In this document: piece by piece, positions 49,465 through 59,400 of the stretch
Layout of the letters: each line of letters opens with the position of its first letter
Numbering within the stretch: position 1 is the first letter of the stretch
Source of the DNA: an uncultured Muribaculaceae bacterium
GTDB taxonomy: Bacteria > Bacteroidota > Bacteroidia > Bacteroidales > Muribaculaceae
Reading direction: 5' to 3'
Assembly: GCA_910578385.1 (NCBI GenBank)
Contig: CAJTQV010000003.1
Coordinates: 7,042 to 71,041 of the forward strand
Length of the DNA stretch: 64,000 nt
The notes under the pieces: generated by a model
The model's input: the letters and a program-made list of their open reading frames with translations, nothing else
Told to the model about the DNA's origin: nothing
Database searches by the model: none
Made by a program: the position numbers and the translations under genes

Positions 49465-50442
49465 ATGATTATGGCTCAGATTGAAAGATTCGTACCGTTC
49501 ATTCTCCGTTGGGCTGCGGGCGTGACCCAGAAGCCGGAGGAATCAGTAAAACAACTTTTCGCACGCGCACGCCGCTCCGGCTGGTCGGACGATCCGCTTG
49601 ATGCCGGCGGTGCCACGCAGTGCGACGTGACTTTCGCCACCTATTGCAGCTATTGTCGCCGCAAAGGGCTACCCGTGCCCGACAAGTCAAGACTCCGCAA
49701 TATCCCCTATGAACATTGGATTGAGATTCTCAAGACAATGTATTGGGACCGTTGGAAAGCCGACAGCATCCCTTCTCAGCCGCTGGCCGAGATTCTGGTG
49801 GACTGGGTGTGGGCCTCCGGTTCATACGGCATAACGCGCCCGCAGAAAATTCTCGGCGTGACAGCCGACGGAATCGTCGGCCCGAAAACCCTCGCGGCTC
49901 TCAATGCCTCCAATCCGGAGACGCTTTTCGCGAAGATAAAGCATGACCGCGTGAAATTCTGCAACGAGATTGTGGCCCGACGTCCGTCGCAGAAGAAATG
50001 GCTGCGTGGCTGGTTGAACCGAATCAACGCCCTGTCGTTTTCGCTGTTGCTGCTCATGGCTCTGCCCGCGTGCAACCCGTGCCGTCAGATTGCATCACAT
50101 GACTTGGTGCAGTCCGACTCGCTCGCCAAGACGGAACGGCTGCACACGGTCGAGCTGCGTACAGATTCGGTTCATGTCCGAGACTCGGTGATTACTGTGA
50201 TACGCGGCGATACCGTGCTGACAGACCGATGGCATACACGCTACCATGAACGCGTGCGCGTTGATACCGTCGATAGGGTAGAGCGGCAGACCGTCTACCG
50301 CACACGAACCGTAACCCGGCAGGTTGCCGTCCCGCAGACACCGACTGTGTTGCAGAGGTTGCTGCAAGCGTCAGGAGTAGCCGCAATTGTGGCGGCGGTA
50401 TGCGCGATAGCAATGTTTTTGTGGCGGAAAAGGAAAATATGA
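49465..50442 (+). CDS. Fusion of a GH108-type endolysin (catalytic Glu apparently lost) and a spanin-like lipoprotein
   Basis: A 325-residue frame with two phage lysis parts. Residues 1-190 match phage-type N-acetylmuramidases (GH108 plus PG-binding-3): DPLDAGGATQCDVTFATY, TMYWDRWKAD, ILVDWVWASGS and GVTADGIVGPKTLAALN. The usual WEGG or WEAG catalytic glutamate is RWAAG here, so muramidase activity is doubtful. From residue 184 the frame continues into a spanin-like protein: MNRINALSF-SLLLLMALPAC lipobox if translation starts at the in-frame TTG at 50014, then an R/D/T-rich periplasmic stretch (DSVHVRDSVITV, RWHTRYHERVRVDTV) and a C-terminal membrane helix ending WRKRKI. The internal start would give a 142-residue u-spanin-like lipoprotein. 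Confidence 0.75.
   Translation: MIMAQIERFVPFILRWAAGVTQKPEESVKQLFARARRSGWSDDPLDAGGATQCDVTFATYCSYCRRKGLPVPDKSRLRNIPYEHWIEILKTMYWDRWKADSIPSQPLAEILVDWVWASGSYGITRPQKILGVTADGIVGPKTLAALNASNPETLFAKIKHDRVKFCNEIVARRPSQKKWLRGWLNRINALSFSLLLLMALPACNPCRQIASHDLVQSDSLAKTERLHTVELRTDSVHVRDSVITVIRGDTVLTDRWHTRYHERVRVDTVDRVERQTVYRTRTVTRQVAVPQTPTVLQRLLQASGVAAIVAAVCAIAMFLWRKRKI
50014..50016 (+). promoter_or_regulatory. Possible internal TTG start for the spanin-like lipoprotein
   Basis: In frame with the fusion ORF (codon 184). Initiation here yields a basic n-region, a hydrophobic core and an LPAC lipobox within 20 residues, as a separate lipoprotein would have. Confidence 0.35.
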
Positions 50443-50486
50443 CCAAAATCGGCCCCAAAAATCAAGGTCTTTATAGATTTTTTTTG

Positions 50487-50494
50487 TAATTTTG
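50487..50494 (+). promoter_or_regulatory. -7 box of the TetR gene
   Basis: TAATTTTG, perfect consensus. Predicted start near 50500, giving about 55 nt of leader before the ATG at 50557. Confidence 0.5.
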
Positions 50495-50556
50495 CATTTT
50501 AAAGGTCTCCTGTGCCATTGCATGAGCGGTGGCACAGGTACCTGCAATTGAGGATT

Positions 50557-51150
50557 ATGGTAAAGAAGACGCGCGACAGATTCATCGAGGTTGCCCGCTC
50601 CCTTTTCGCTCGAAAGGGGGTGGAGAATACCACTATGAACGACATCGCCGCCGCCTCTGACAAGGGTCGCCGCACAATCTACACCTATTTCAAGAGCAAG
50701 CGCGAGATATTCAACGCCGTGATTGAGAGCGAGAGCGACGACCTGCTCAAAAACCTTGAGTCGATAGTCCGCAAGCCGATTTCGCCGGAGCAGAAACTCC
50801 GCGAGTATGTCGCCACACGCATGGAGACCATGCGCGAGATTGTGTCGCGCAACGGCTCGTTGCGGGCTGGATTCTTTCGCGACGTGCGCAAAGTGGACCG
50901 TGCGCGTTCCGTCATCTCCAAAAAGGAGATAAAGCTGCTCATGCGCATATTGCACGAGGGAGTGGCCCTGGAAGTGTTCGACATACCCGACATCAAGGAA
51001 TGGGCCATAATCATAACCAACTCCATTCATGGCTTCGACGTTCCCTATATCCGCAACAACCTCACCGAATACGGCATAGACAAGAGCGACATGTCGCGGA
51101 TGATAGCCGACCTGATTCTGAACGGCGTCAAGGTGCGCGGCCGGGAATGA
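50557..51150 (+). CDS. TetR/AcrR family transcriptional regulator
   Basis: A 197-residue repressor. The ATG at 50557 gives the normal TetR start (VKKTRDRFIEVARSLFARKGVENTTMNDIAAASDKGRRTIYTYFKSKREIFNAVI); a GTG 45 bases upstream is in frame but adds nonsense. The HTH covers residues 5-50; the C-terminal part is the ligand and dimer region and is not informative. It is followed 66 nt later by fabG, so fatty acid related control is possible (inference), similar to FabR/FadR-type TetR proteins. Confidence 0.92.
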   Translation: MVKKTRDRFIEVARSLFARKGVENTTMNDIAAASDKGRRTIYTYFKSKREIFNAVIESESDDLLKNLESIVRKPISPEQKLREYVATRMETMREIVSRNGSLRAGFFRDVRKVDRARSVISKKEIKLLMRILHEGVALEVFDIPDIKEWAIIITNSIHGFDVPYIRNNLTEYGIDKSDMSRMIADLILNGVKVRGRE

Positions 51151-51216
51151 GCCGGAGCCGAAGGAAAGTAACTATATCGGATAAACTTAGAAATCAACAG
51201 ATAACAACAGATAAAA

Positions 51217-51963
51217 ATGAAAATGCTTGAAGGAAAAGTGGCTGTCGTAACAGGTGCAGCCCGTGGCATAGGAAAGGAAATCGCCCTCAAATTCGCTTCT
51301 GAGGGTTGTGACATCGCATTCACCGACCTCGTCATCGACGAGAACGGCAAGAAAACCGAGGAGGAAATCGCTGCATATGGCGTGAAGTGCAAGGGTTACG
51401 CTTCCAATGCGGCAGACTTCAACGCTACCGAGGAGGTTGTGAAGCAGATCAAGGATGACTTCGGTCACATCGACATCCTGGTCAACAACGCAGGTATCAC
51501 AAAAGATGGTCTCATGCTCCGCATGACCGAGCAGCAGTGGGATGCTGTGATTGCCGTTAACCTCAAATCGGCGTTCAACTATATCCACGCCATTCTTCCG
51601 ATCATGATGCGCCAGAAATCCGGCTCCATCATCAACATGGCATCGGTTGTGGGTGTACACGGCAATGCAGGCCAGTCGAACTACGCAGCCTCTAAGGCAG
51701 GTCTTATCGCCCTCGCCAAGAGCATCGCCCAGGAGGTAGGCTCACGCGGCATCCGTGCCAACGCCATCGCCCCCGGATTTATCGAGACTGCCATGACAGC
51801 AGCTCTTCCCGACGAGGTCCGCGCCGAGTGGTGCCAGAAGATACCCCTGCGTCGTGGCGGCAAGGTAGAGGACATCGCCAACGTGGCTACTTTCCTCGCA
51901 TCTGACATGTCAAGCTACGTGACCGGCCAGGTTATTCAGGTTGACGGCGGTATGAACATGTAA
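51217..51963 (+). CDS. fabG: 3-oxoacyl-[ACP] reductase FabG
   Basis: NADPH-dependent reduction of 3-oxoacyl-ACP in fatty acid elongation. 248 residues, classical SDR: TGAARGIGKEIA at 12-23, NNAG at 90-93, catalytic S143, Y156 and K160 (SNYAASKAG), PGFIETAMT, and the ending VTGQVIQVDGGMNM. Its TAA shares a base with the ATG of ispD, so translation is coupled. Confidence 0.96.
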   Translation: MKMLEGKVAVVTGAARGIGKEIALKFASEGCDIAFTDLVIDENGKKTEEEIAAYGVKCKGYASNAADFNATEEVVKQIKDDFGHIDILVNNAGITKDGLMLRMTEQQWDAVIAVNLKSAFNYIHAILPIMMRQKSGSIINMASVVGVHGNAGQSNYAASKAGLIALAKSIAQEVGSRGIRANAIAPGFIETAMTAALPDEVRAEWCQKIPLRRGGKVEDIANVATFLASDMSSYVTGQVIQVDGGMNM

Positions 51964-52664
51964 TGCCATCGATGAAGAAATACGCATTGGTCATGGCCGG
52001 CGGTGAAGGCCGCCGTGCCGGAGGAGAATTGCCCAAGCAGTTTGTTAAACTGCTGGGCATTCCTATGTTATGGTGGTCGGTCATGGCTTTCCATGAGGAG
52101 GATCCGCAGACGGAGATTTCAATCGTGATGCACCCCGGCTTCTTTGACGATTACGACATCATGCTCTCCGAACTCCCACGCGAGGTGCGTGACGTACCGG
52201 TGCGCCTCGTTGCCGGCGGCCGTAGCCGCGCTGAGTCGGTGGCCAACGGAATAATGGCCCTTCCCGACGATGCGGAGACGCTGATTGCCGTACACGATGC
52301 CGCCCGTCCGCTCGTCACCACGGAGCTGATACGCAGGGCATGGGAATGTGCCGGAGCCAACGGCGTGGCCGTTCCTGTCTGCCCGGTCACAGACTCGCTG
52401 CGCGAGCTGACAGGCGACGGAGAATCGGTTGCCGTTGACCGCAGCCGATTCGTTTCGGTCCAGACACCGCAGACCGTGCGTGCAGACATTCTTCACAGGG
52501 CGTACCGGTTGCCGGAACGACCCGAGTTCACCGACGACGCATCGCGCGTCGGAGCGTTGGGCGAAAAGGTCACTCTTTTCGAGGGAGACCCCGCCAACAT
52601 TAAAGTCACCAACCCCCGCGACTTCGCGATAGCCACCGCATTGTTATCGGGTCAAAACCGCTGA
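51963..52664 (+). CDS. ispD: 2-C-methyl-D-erythritol 4-phosphate cytidylyltransferase
   Basis: Third step of the MEP isoprenoid pathway: MEP plus CTP gives CDP-ME. 233 residues: VMAGGEGRRAGGELPKQF near 10-27 (CTP loop, slightly altered from AAGSGxRMG), HDAARPLV near 110, DRSRFVSVQTPQ near 160-170, then TDDASRVGALG and the close GDPANIKVTNPRDFAIA. Start overlaps the fabG stop by one base; an in-frame ATG three codons later is also possible. Confidence 0.95.
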   Translation: MPSMKKYALVMAGGEGRRAGGELPKQFVKLLGIPMLWWSVMAFHEEDPQTEISIVMHPGFFDDYDIMLSELPREVRDVPVRLVAGGRSRAESVANGIMALPDDAETLIAVHDAARPLVTTELIRRAWECAGANGVAVPVCPVTDSLRELTGDGESVAVDRSRFVSVQTPQTVRADILHRAYRLPERPEFTDDASRVGALGEKVTLFEGDPANIKVTNPRDFAIATALLSGQNR

Positions 52665-52684
52665 CACTGAAACTCGCCCTGTAG

Positions 52685-52705
52685 GGACGCACGGCCCGTG
52701 CGTCC
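52685..52705. repeat. Dispersed palindromic element, copy 2
   Basis: GGACGCACGG, one base, CCGTGCGTCC: a perfect 21-bp palindrome, 21 bp after the ispD stop and before recG. One base from the copy at 43351-43371. Confidence 0.75.
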
Positions 52706-52750
52706 GTTTCTGTTCAATTCCGATGTCGGAGTAACCAACTGAATGCACAT

Positions 52751-54898
52751 ATGAGATCCTTCCTCGACAGCGACATAATGTACCTGAAAGGTGTCGGCGA
52801 GAAGCGCGCCAAGCTGCTTGCCGAGGAACTCGACCTGCGCACATTCCGGGACTTGCTCTACTACTTCCCGTTCCGGCACATAGACCGTAGCCGTTTCTAC
52901 AAGATCCGGGAGTTCACGGGCGACATGCCGCTGGTTCAGATTCGCGGACGGTTCATAAGTTTCGCGGTCGAGGGAGAGGGGGCGAAGAAACGCCTGCTCG
53001 GTCTTTTCTCCGACGGCGAGCGTCTGATACAGACCGTGTGGTTCTCACGTGTGAATGCTCTGAAAGATGCGTACCGCACCGGTGTTGACTATGTGCTGTT
53101 CGGCAAGCCGACACCCTACCGTGGCGACTTCAACATGGTTCATCCCGAGGTGTCGGCCTACAACCTCGACAATCCGCCGCGCGGTTTCGAGGGTGTCTAC
53201 AACATCACCGAGAAAATCCGCAAGGCCGGTTATTCTCCCAAGTTCATCGGCACACTTGTCCGCAATCTCCTGACCAATCCCGGTTTCGCGGGAATACGGG
53301 AGACTCTTCCTCCGGAGGTGGTGTCGGCGTTCCGGCTGATGCCGCTCCAGGATGCCCTGCGCAACATGCACTTCCCCGAGAATCCGGCCATGCTCCAGAA
53401 GGCACGTGAGCGGATGAAGTTCGAGGAACTCTTCTACCTGCAATTGCACATACTCCGTTTCTCACGCGCCCGCAGCCGTAAGATACAGGGCATGGTCTTT
53501 CCCCGTATCGGTGATTACTTCAACGGTTACTATGCCGACTGCATACCCTTCGAGCTGACCGGGGCGCAGAAGCGTGTGCTCCGCGAGATTCGTGCCGACA
53601 TGCGCACCGGGCGGCAGATGAACCGTCTGCTTCAGGGTGATGTCGGCTCGGGCAAGACCATGGTAGCTTTCATGTCGATGCTCATGGCGTGCGACAACGG
53701 CTGCCAGGGTGCGCTGATGGCTCCGACCGAGATACTTGCCACCCAGCATTACGAGACCCTGTCGGAGTGGGGGAGGCAGATAGGCATCAATGTGCGTCTG
53801 CTCACGGGCAGCACGCGGGCCAAGGAGCGTCGCGAGATACACGCCGGACTCCTCGACGGCTCCATACACATTATAGTCGGCACGCACGCTCTGATCGAGG
53901 ATGCCGTGCAGTTCCACAGGCTCGGTCTTGTGGTGATAGATGAGCAGCACCGCTTCGGTGTGGCGCAGCGCGCCAAGATGTGGGGCAAGAACTCCACGCC
54001 GCCGCACGTGCTGGTCATGACGGCCACCCCGATTCCGCGCACATTGGCGATGACCGTCTACGGCGACCTCGATGTGTCGGTCATAGACGAGCTGCCACCA
54101 GGAAGAAAGCCGGTCGAGACCCTGCTCCGCTTCGACGAGAACCGCATGGAGGTGAACCGCCTGCTGGGTCGGGAGCTTGCAGCGGGTCGGCAGGTATACG
54201 TGGTCTATCCCCTCATCACCGAGAACCCGAAACTTGAGCTCAAAAGTGTCGAGTCGGGTTATGAGCGGATATGCGGAATATTCCCGCAATACAAGGTAAG
54301 CTGCGTCCACGGGCGCATGAAGCCCGACGTGAAGGAGGCGCAGATGCAGCGGTTCGTTTCGGGCGAGGCGCGTATACTTGTGGCCACGACCGTGATAGAG
54401 GTCGGCGTGAACGTGCCCAACGCCTCGGTCATGCTCATCGAGAACGCCGAACGGTTCGGACTCTCGCAGCTCCATCAGCTGCGCGGCCGCGTGGGTCGCG
54501 GCTCCGACCGGAGCTATTGCATACTCGTCACGAAACAGGCCATTGGTGGCGACACACGCAAGCGTCTGAACATCATGACCGAGACATCCGACGGTTTCCT
54601 TATTTCGGAGGCAGACATGAAACTCCGCGGCCCCGGCGACATGGAGGGCACTCAGCAGAGCGGAATAGCGTTCGCGCTCAATGTGGCCAATCTTGCAACC
54701 GACGGACAGATACTCAATTACGCGCGTCGGGCGGCGTTGCAGATACTCAACGCCCACCCCGAACTCGTCGAGACACCCGGCGACGACGGCGACCGTTCCG
54801 AGGGAGAATTGCATATTTCTCAACAATCGGTCGATACATTACGCAATGAATTGCGTTATAGATTTATGAAGACCGTTGACTGGTCGCAGATTTCGTGA
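52751..54898 (+). CDS. recG: ATP-dependent DNA helicase RecG
   Basis: Branch-migrating helicase for stalled forks and Holliday junctions. 715 residues: N-terminal wedge (OB) domain about 60-150, starting after MYLKGVGEKRAKLLAEELDLRTFRDLLYYFP. Then helicase motifs GDVGSGKT (Walker A), DEQHRFG (motif II), ATPIPRTLAMT (motif III) and QLRGRVGR (motif VI). The TRG region near the end (LRGPGDMEGTQQSGIAF) is present. The gene starts 86 nt after ispD and is probably read from the fabG operon or its own start. Confidence 0.96.
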   Translation: MRSFLDSDIMYLKGVGEKRAKLLAEELDLRTFRDLLYYFPFRHIDRSRFYKIREFTGDMPLVQIRGRFISFAVEGEGAKKRLLGLFSDGERLIQTVWFSRVNALKDAYRTGVDYVLFGKPTPYRGDFNMVHPEVSAYNLDNPPRGFEGVYNITEKIRKAGYSPKFIGTLVRNLLTNPGFAGIRETLPPEVVSAFRLMPLQDALRNMHFPENPAMLQKARERMKFEELFYLQLHILRFSRARSRKIQGMVFPRIGDYFNGYYADCIPFELTGAQKRVLREIRADMRTGRQMNRLLQGDVGSGKTMVAFMSMLMACDNGCQGALMAPTEILATQHYETLSEWGRQIGINVRLLTGSTRAKERREIHAGLLDGSIHIIVGTHALIEDAVQFHRLGLVVIDEQHRFGVAQRAKMWGKNSTPPHVLVMTATPIPRTLAMTVYGDLDVSVIDELPPGRKPVETLLRFDENRMEVNRLLGRELAAGRQVYVVYPLITENPKLELKSVESGYERICGIFPQYKVSCVHGRMKPDVKEAQMQRFVSGEARILVATTVIEVGVNVPNASVMLIENAERFGLSQLHQLRGRVGRGSDRSYCILVTKQAIGGDTRKRLNIMTETSDGFLISEADMKLRGPGDMEGTQQSGIAFALNVANLATDGQILNYARRAALQILNAHPELVETPGDDGDRSEGELHISQQSVDTLRNELRYRFMKTVDWSQIS

Positions 54899-54944
54899 CA
54901 CACCTTGGAATCTACCGGTATCGCCGTGACATATTAAAGAAAAA

Positions 54945-56282
54945 ATGAGAGAAAAAGAATTTCTGCCGCTGGTGAGCGGCAAGCTTGGTATTGAGGAGCT
55001 TAACCCGATGCAGCTCCACATGATGCGCACCGCATCGGAGGCGCGCGACATAATCCTGCTTTCGCCGACCGGCTCGGGCAAGACGTTGGCGTTCATACTG
55101 CCCATGCTGAAAATGATGAAGCCTGCCACCGGACGTGTGCAGGCTGTCGTCATAGCACCTTCGCGCGAGCTCGTGCTACAGATTGCCGGTATCACACGCA
55201 ATATCGCCGCCGGATTCAAGACCACGCCTCTTTACGGCGGTCACAAGGTGGAGGATGAGGTCAACTCGCTCAGCGCCGGAACCGACATAATCGTTGCCAC
55301 TCCTGGCCGTCTGCTCGATCATATCGAGCGGCGTAATGTCGATGTGCTCCCCACGAGGATACTTGTGCTCGATGAGTTTGACAAGTCGCTCGAACTCGGT
55401 TTCGAGAAGGAGATGAAGAAGATAATGGCACGCCTCAAGAATGTGAGCCGCACGCTGCTCACGTCGGCCACTCGTGCCGACGTGCTGCCCGATTTCCTCA
55501 AGCTCGACAATCCGGTGACAATCGACTACCTCGGCGGCAATGAGGACCTGCGCCGGCGAACCCGCGTGCATCGCGTTGACTCCGATGCCAACGACAAGCT
55601 CGACACCCTCGCCCTGCTGCTTGAGAACCTTGCCGCCGATGCCGGAGGACATGAGCGCAGCATCGTGTTCGTGAACCACCGCGAGAGCGCGGAGCGCACA
55701 GCACAGTATCTGAAGAAGCGCGGCATACCGGCCATACTTTATCATGGCGCTCTCGACCAGCGTGACCGCGAGACGGCGGTGGCGCTCTTCAACAACGGTT
55801 CCCGCCCGGTGCTTGTGGCCACTGACCTTGCCGCCCGAGGTCTCGACATAGAGGGGGTGCGCAATGTAATCCACTATCACCAGCCGCTCACCGAAGAGAC
55901 ATATACCCACCGTAACGGACGTACCGCCCGTGTGGCAGCCGAGGGAGACATCTTCGTGCTTGTCGGGCCGAACGAGGATGTCCGCGAATACATGGACTTC
56001 GACACCACGCGTTATCTTGATGCCGACCGCCGTTACAAGGAAGAGCGTCCCGTTGAGACGCTATACTTCTCCGCAGGACGCCGCGAGAAACTGTCGAGGG
56101 GCGACATACTCGGCTTCCTTGTCAAAGAGGGTGGAGCGGAACCGGCGCAGATAGGAAAGATTGATGTCTACGATCACTACGCTCTCGCCGCGCTCGATGC
56201 CTCGTGCGCTGCAGATGTCCTTGCAAGAATAAAAGGGAAAAAGATAAAGGGGGAGAAACGCCTTATATCCCTTATCGGTTAA
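54945..56282 (+). CDS. DbpA-like DEAD-box RNA helicase
   Basis: A 445-residue RNA helicase for ribosome or RNA structure remodelling. Motif Q-like NPMQLHMMR, motif I SPTGSGKT (40-47), PGRLLDH, motif II at 143-146 reads DEFD rather than DEAD, SAT motif LLTSATR, then LVATDLAARGLDI and HRNGRTAR. The C-terminal 70 residues (KLSRGDILGFLVKEGGAEPAQIGKI to KKIKGEKRLI) form a DbpA-type RRM-like RNA-binding domain, which in E. coli DbpA binds hairpin 92 of 23S rRNA. Hence DbpA-like, with the specificity inferred. Confidence 0.9.
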   Translation: MREKEFLPLVSGKLGIEELNPMQLHMMRTASEARDIILLSPTGSGKTLAFILPMLKMMKPATGRVQAVVIAPSRELVLQIAGITRNIAAGFKTTPLYGGHKVEDEVNSLSAGTDIIVATPGRLLDHIERRNVDVLPTRILVLDEFDKSLELGFEKEMKKIMARLKNVSRTLLTSATRADVLPDFLKLDNPVTIDYLGGNEDLRRRTRVHRVDSDANDKLDTLALLLENLAADAGGHERSIVFVNHRESAERTAQYLKKRGIPAILYHGALDQRDRETAVALFNNGSRPVLVATDLAARGLDIEGVRNVIHYHQPLTEETYTHRNGRTARVAAEGDIFVLVGPNEDVREYMDFDTTRYLDADRRYKEERPVETLYFSAGRREKLSRGDILGFLVKEGGAEPAQIGKIDVYDHYALAALDASCAADVLARIKGKKIKGEKRLISLIG

Positions 56283-56298
56283 AAGTTAGCCTAAAATA

Positions 56299-56328
56299 TT
56301 GCCATACGGCAAAAAATTTGTAACTTTG
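56299..56328 (+). promoter_or_regulatory. Promoter of the pyruvate:ferredoxin oxidoreductase gene
   Basis: TTG (56299-56301), 19-nt spacer, TAACTTTG (56321-56328). Leader about 145 nt. Confidence 0.7.
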
Positions 56329-56481
56329 CAGAATGAAATTTACCCTGTGGTGCCGCTGTGAGTCTTCAAGAGGCTTGCGACGCGGTGTCCGTATCCCGGG
56401 TTTAGACATGTTTTATACGACTTAAAGCATTAATATACAGGTAAACATAGATTTTAAATTAAATCAAATAGAAAAGGAACT

Positions 56482-59400
56482 ATGAGCAAAACAAAGAAAT
56501 TTCTGACGTGCGACGGCAACCAGGCCGCAGCGCACATCAGTTACATGTTTAGCGAGGTAGCCGCCATTTATCCCATCACTCCGTCGTCGACGATGGCCGA
56601 GTATGTCGATGACTGGTCTGCTGCAGGAAGAAAGAACATCTTCGGCGAGACCGTGATGGTCCAGGAAATGCAGAGTGAGGCCGGTGCGGCCGGTGCGGTT
56701 CACGGATCGCTTCAGGCCGGTGCGCTGACCACTACTTACACAGCTTCGCAGGGTCTTCTGCTGATGATCCCCAACATGTACAAGATTGCCGGTGAGCTGC
56801 TCCCCTGTGTGTTCCATGTATCGGCGCGTACTTTGGCTTCGCACGCGCTCAGCATCTTCGGTGACCATCAGGATGTGATGGCATGCCGTCAGACCGGTTT
56901 CGCTATGTTCTGCGAAGGTTCCGTACAGGAGGTGATGGACCTTGCAGCCGTGGCTCATCTCTCGGCTATCAAGGGCCGCGTGCCGTTCGTAAACTTCTTC
57001 GACGGTTTCCGCACCTCTCACGAAATTCAGAAAATCGAGGCTCTCAGCGAGGAAGATCTCGCTCCGCTCGTTGACCGCGAGGCTCTTGCTGAGTTCCGCT
57101 CGCGCGCGCTCAGCCCCGAGAAGCCTGTCGCACGAGGCATGGCCGAGAACCCCGACGTGTTCTTCCAGCACCGCGAGGCAAGCAACAAATATTACGACGC
57201 TATCCCAGAGATTGTAGAGGAGTATGTTAAGGAGATGAACCGTCTGACCGGCCGCAACTATGGTCTGTTCGACTACTACGGTGACCCCGAGGCTGACCGC
57301 GTGATCATCGCCATGGGTTCAGTGACACAGTGCATCAAGGAGACCATCGACTATCTCCGCGCCAAGGGTGAGAAGGTAGGTCTCGTGAGCGTTCACCTCT
57401 ACCGTCCGTTCTCAGCACGCCACTTCCTCGCTGCCGTGCCCGCGACTGCAAAGCGCATCGCCGTGCTCGACCGCACCAAGGAGCCGGGCGCCAACGGAGA
57501 ACCCCTCTATCTCGACGTGAAGGACTGCTTCTATGGCCGCGAGAATGCCCCGCTCATCGTGGGTGGCCGCTACGGTCTCAGCTCGAAAGACACCACTCCG
57601 GCACAGATGCTTGAGGTGTTCGAGAACCTTAAGGCTGACGAACCGCGCAACCAGTTCACTGTAGGTATCGTCGACGACCTCACCAACCATTCACTTCCCG
57701 TGGCTCCCGAAATCAACGTGGGGGGCAAGGGTATGTTCCAGGCCAAGTTCTACGGTCTTGGTGCCGACGGTACTGTTGGTGCCAACAAGAACTCTGTCAA
57801 GATCATCGGTGACAACACCGACAAGTATTGCCAGGCATACTTCTCCTACGACTCGAAGAAGTCGGGTGGTTTCACCTGCTCGCACCTCCGTTTCGGCGAC
57901 GAGCCCATCCGTTCGACTTATCTCGTGAACACGCCCAACTTCGTGGCTTGTCACGTTCAGGCTTACCTCCACATGTATGATGTGACACGCGGTCTGCTCC
58001 CCAACGGAACATTCCTGCTCAACACCATCTGGGAGGGTGAGGATCTTGCGAACAACCTCCCCAACAAGGTGAAGCGTTATTTCGCACAGAACAATATCAC
58101 CGTCTACTATATCAATGCGACCAAGATCGCACAGGAGATCGGTCTCGGCAACCGTACCAACACCATTCTCCAGAGCGCGTTCTTCCGCATCACCGAGGTT
58201 ATCCCCGTTGACCTCGCCATCGAACAGATGAAGAAGTTCATCGTGAAGTCTTATGGCAAGAAGGGTGAGAACATCGTCAACATGAACAACCAGGCTGTTG
58301 ACCGTGGTGGCGAGTATCACAAGCTTGAGGTTAAACCCGAATGGGCTGACCTCGCCGACGACGCTCCCTCGGCAGTTCCCGCTCCGGAATTCATCGAGAC
58401 TGTTGTCCGCCCGATCAACGCTCAGGATGGCGACCTTCTGCCCGTAAGCGCGTTCAAGGACAACGCCGACGGCACATGGGAGCAGGGTACCGCAGCTTAC
58501 GAGAAGCGCGGTGTGGCTGCATTCGTTCCCGAATGGATCACAGCCAACTGTATCCAGTGTAACAAGTGTTCTTATGTCTGCCCCCACGCATCTATCCGCC
58601 CGTTTGTGCTCACTCCCGAGGAGGCTGCCGCAGCTCCCTTCGGCGAGGACCACAGCAAGCCCGCTATGGGCAAGCAGATGGCCGGTATGCGTTTCGTTCA
58701 GCAGGTTGACGTTCTCGACTGTCTCGGTTGCGGAAACTGTGTTGACGTATGTCCCGGCATGAAGGGCGAGAAGGCTCTCAAGATGATGCCGCTCGAAACA
58801 CAGCTCGGTCAGGACAAGAACTGGGAATGGCTCGTCAAGAATGTCAAGAACAAGGCAGACCTCGTTGACGTATCGCTCAACGTGAAGAACAGCCAGTTCG
58901 CCAAACCGCTCTTCGAGTTCTCAGGCGCATGTTCAGGCTGTGGCGAGACTCCCTATCTGAAGCTCATCACCCAGCTCTTCGGTTCGCGTGAGGTTGTTGC
59001 CAACGCTACCGGATGTAGCTCTATCTACTCAGGTTCTGTTCCCTCGACTCCTTACACCACCGACGAGAACGGTCGCGGTCCGGCATGGGCCAACTCCCTC
59101 TTCGAGGACTTCTGCGAGTACGGTCTCGGTATGCACATCGCCTACGAGAAACTCCGTGAGCGTGTGAAAGAGGCTGCTCAGAACATCGCAGCCTGCGAGG
59201 AGGCTTCGCAGGAGGTGCGCGATGCCGCTCAGGCATGGCTCGACGCCCGCAACGATGCCAAGGAGTCTCAGCTCAAGGGTGCCGCTCTCGTGGCGGCAGC
59301 GCGTCCCGGTGCCGAGAAGGGCTGTGCCGACTGCAAGACTGTAGTCGAGCTCAACGCTTACCTCACCAAGCGCAGCCAGTGGATTGTCGGCGGTGACGGC

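Noticed and set aside
48628..50442. Remnant prophage
   Set aside because: Only TA and lysis-type genes are present; no integrase, capsid, terminase or tail genes and no attachment repeats found.
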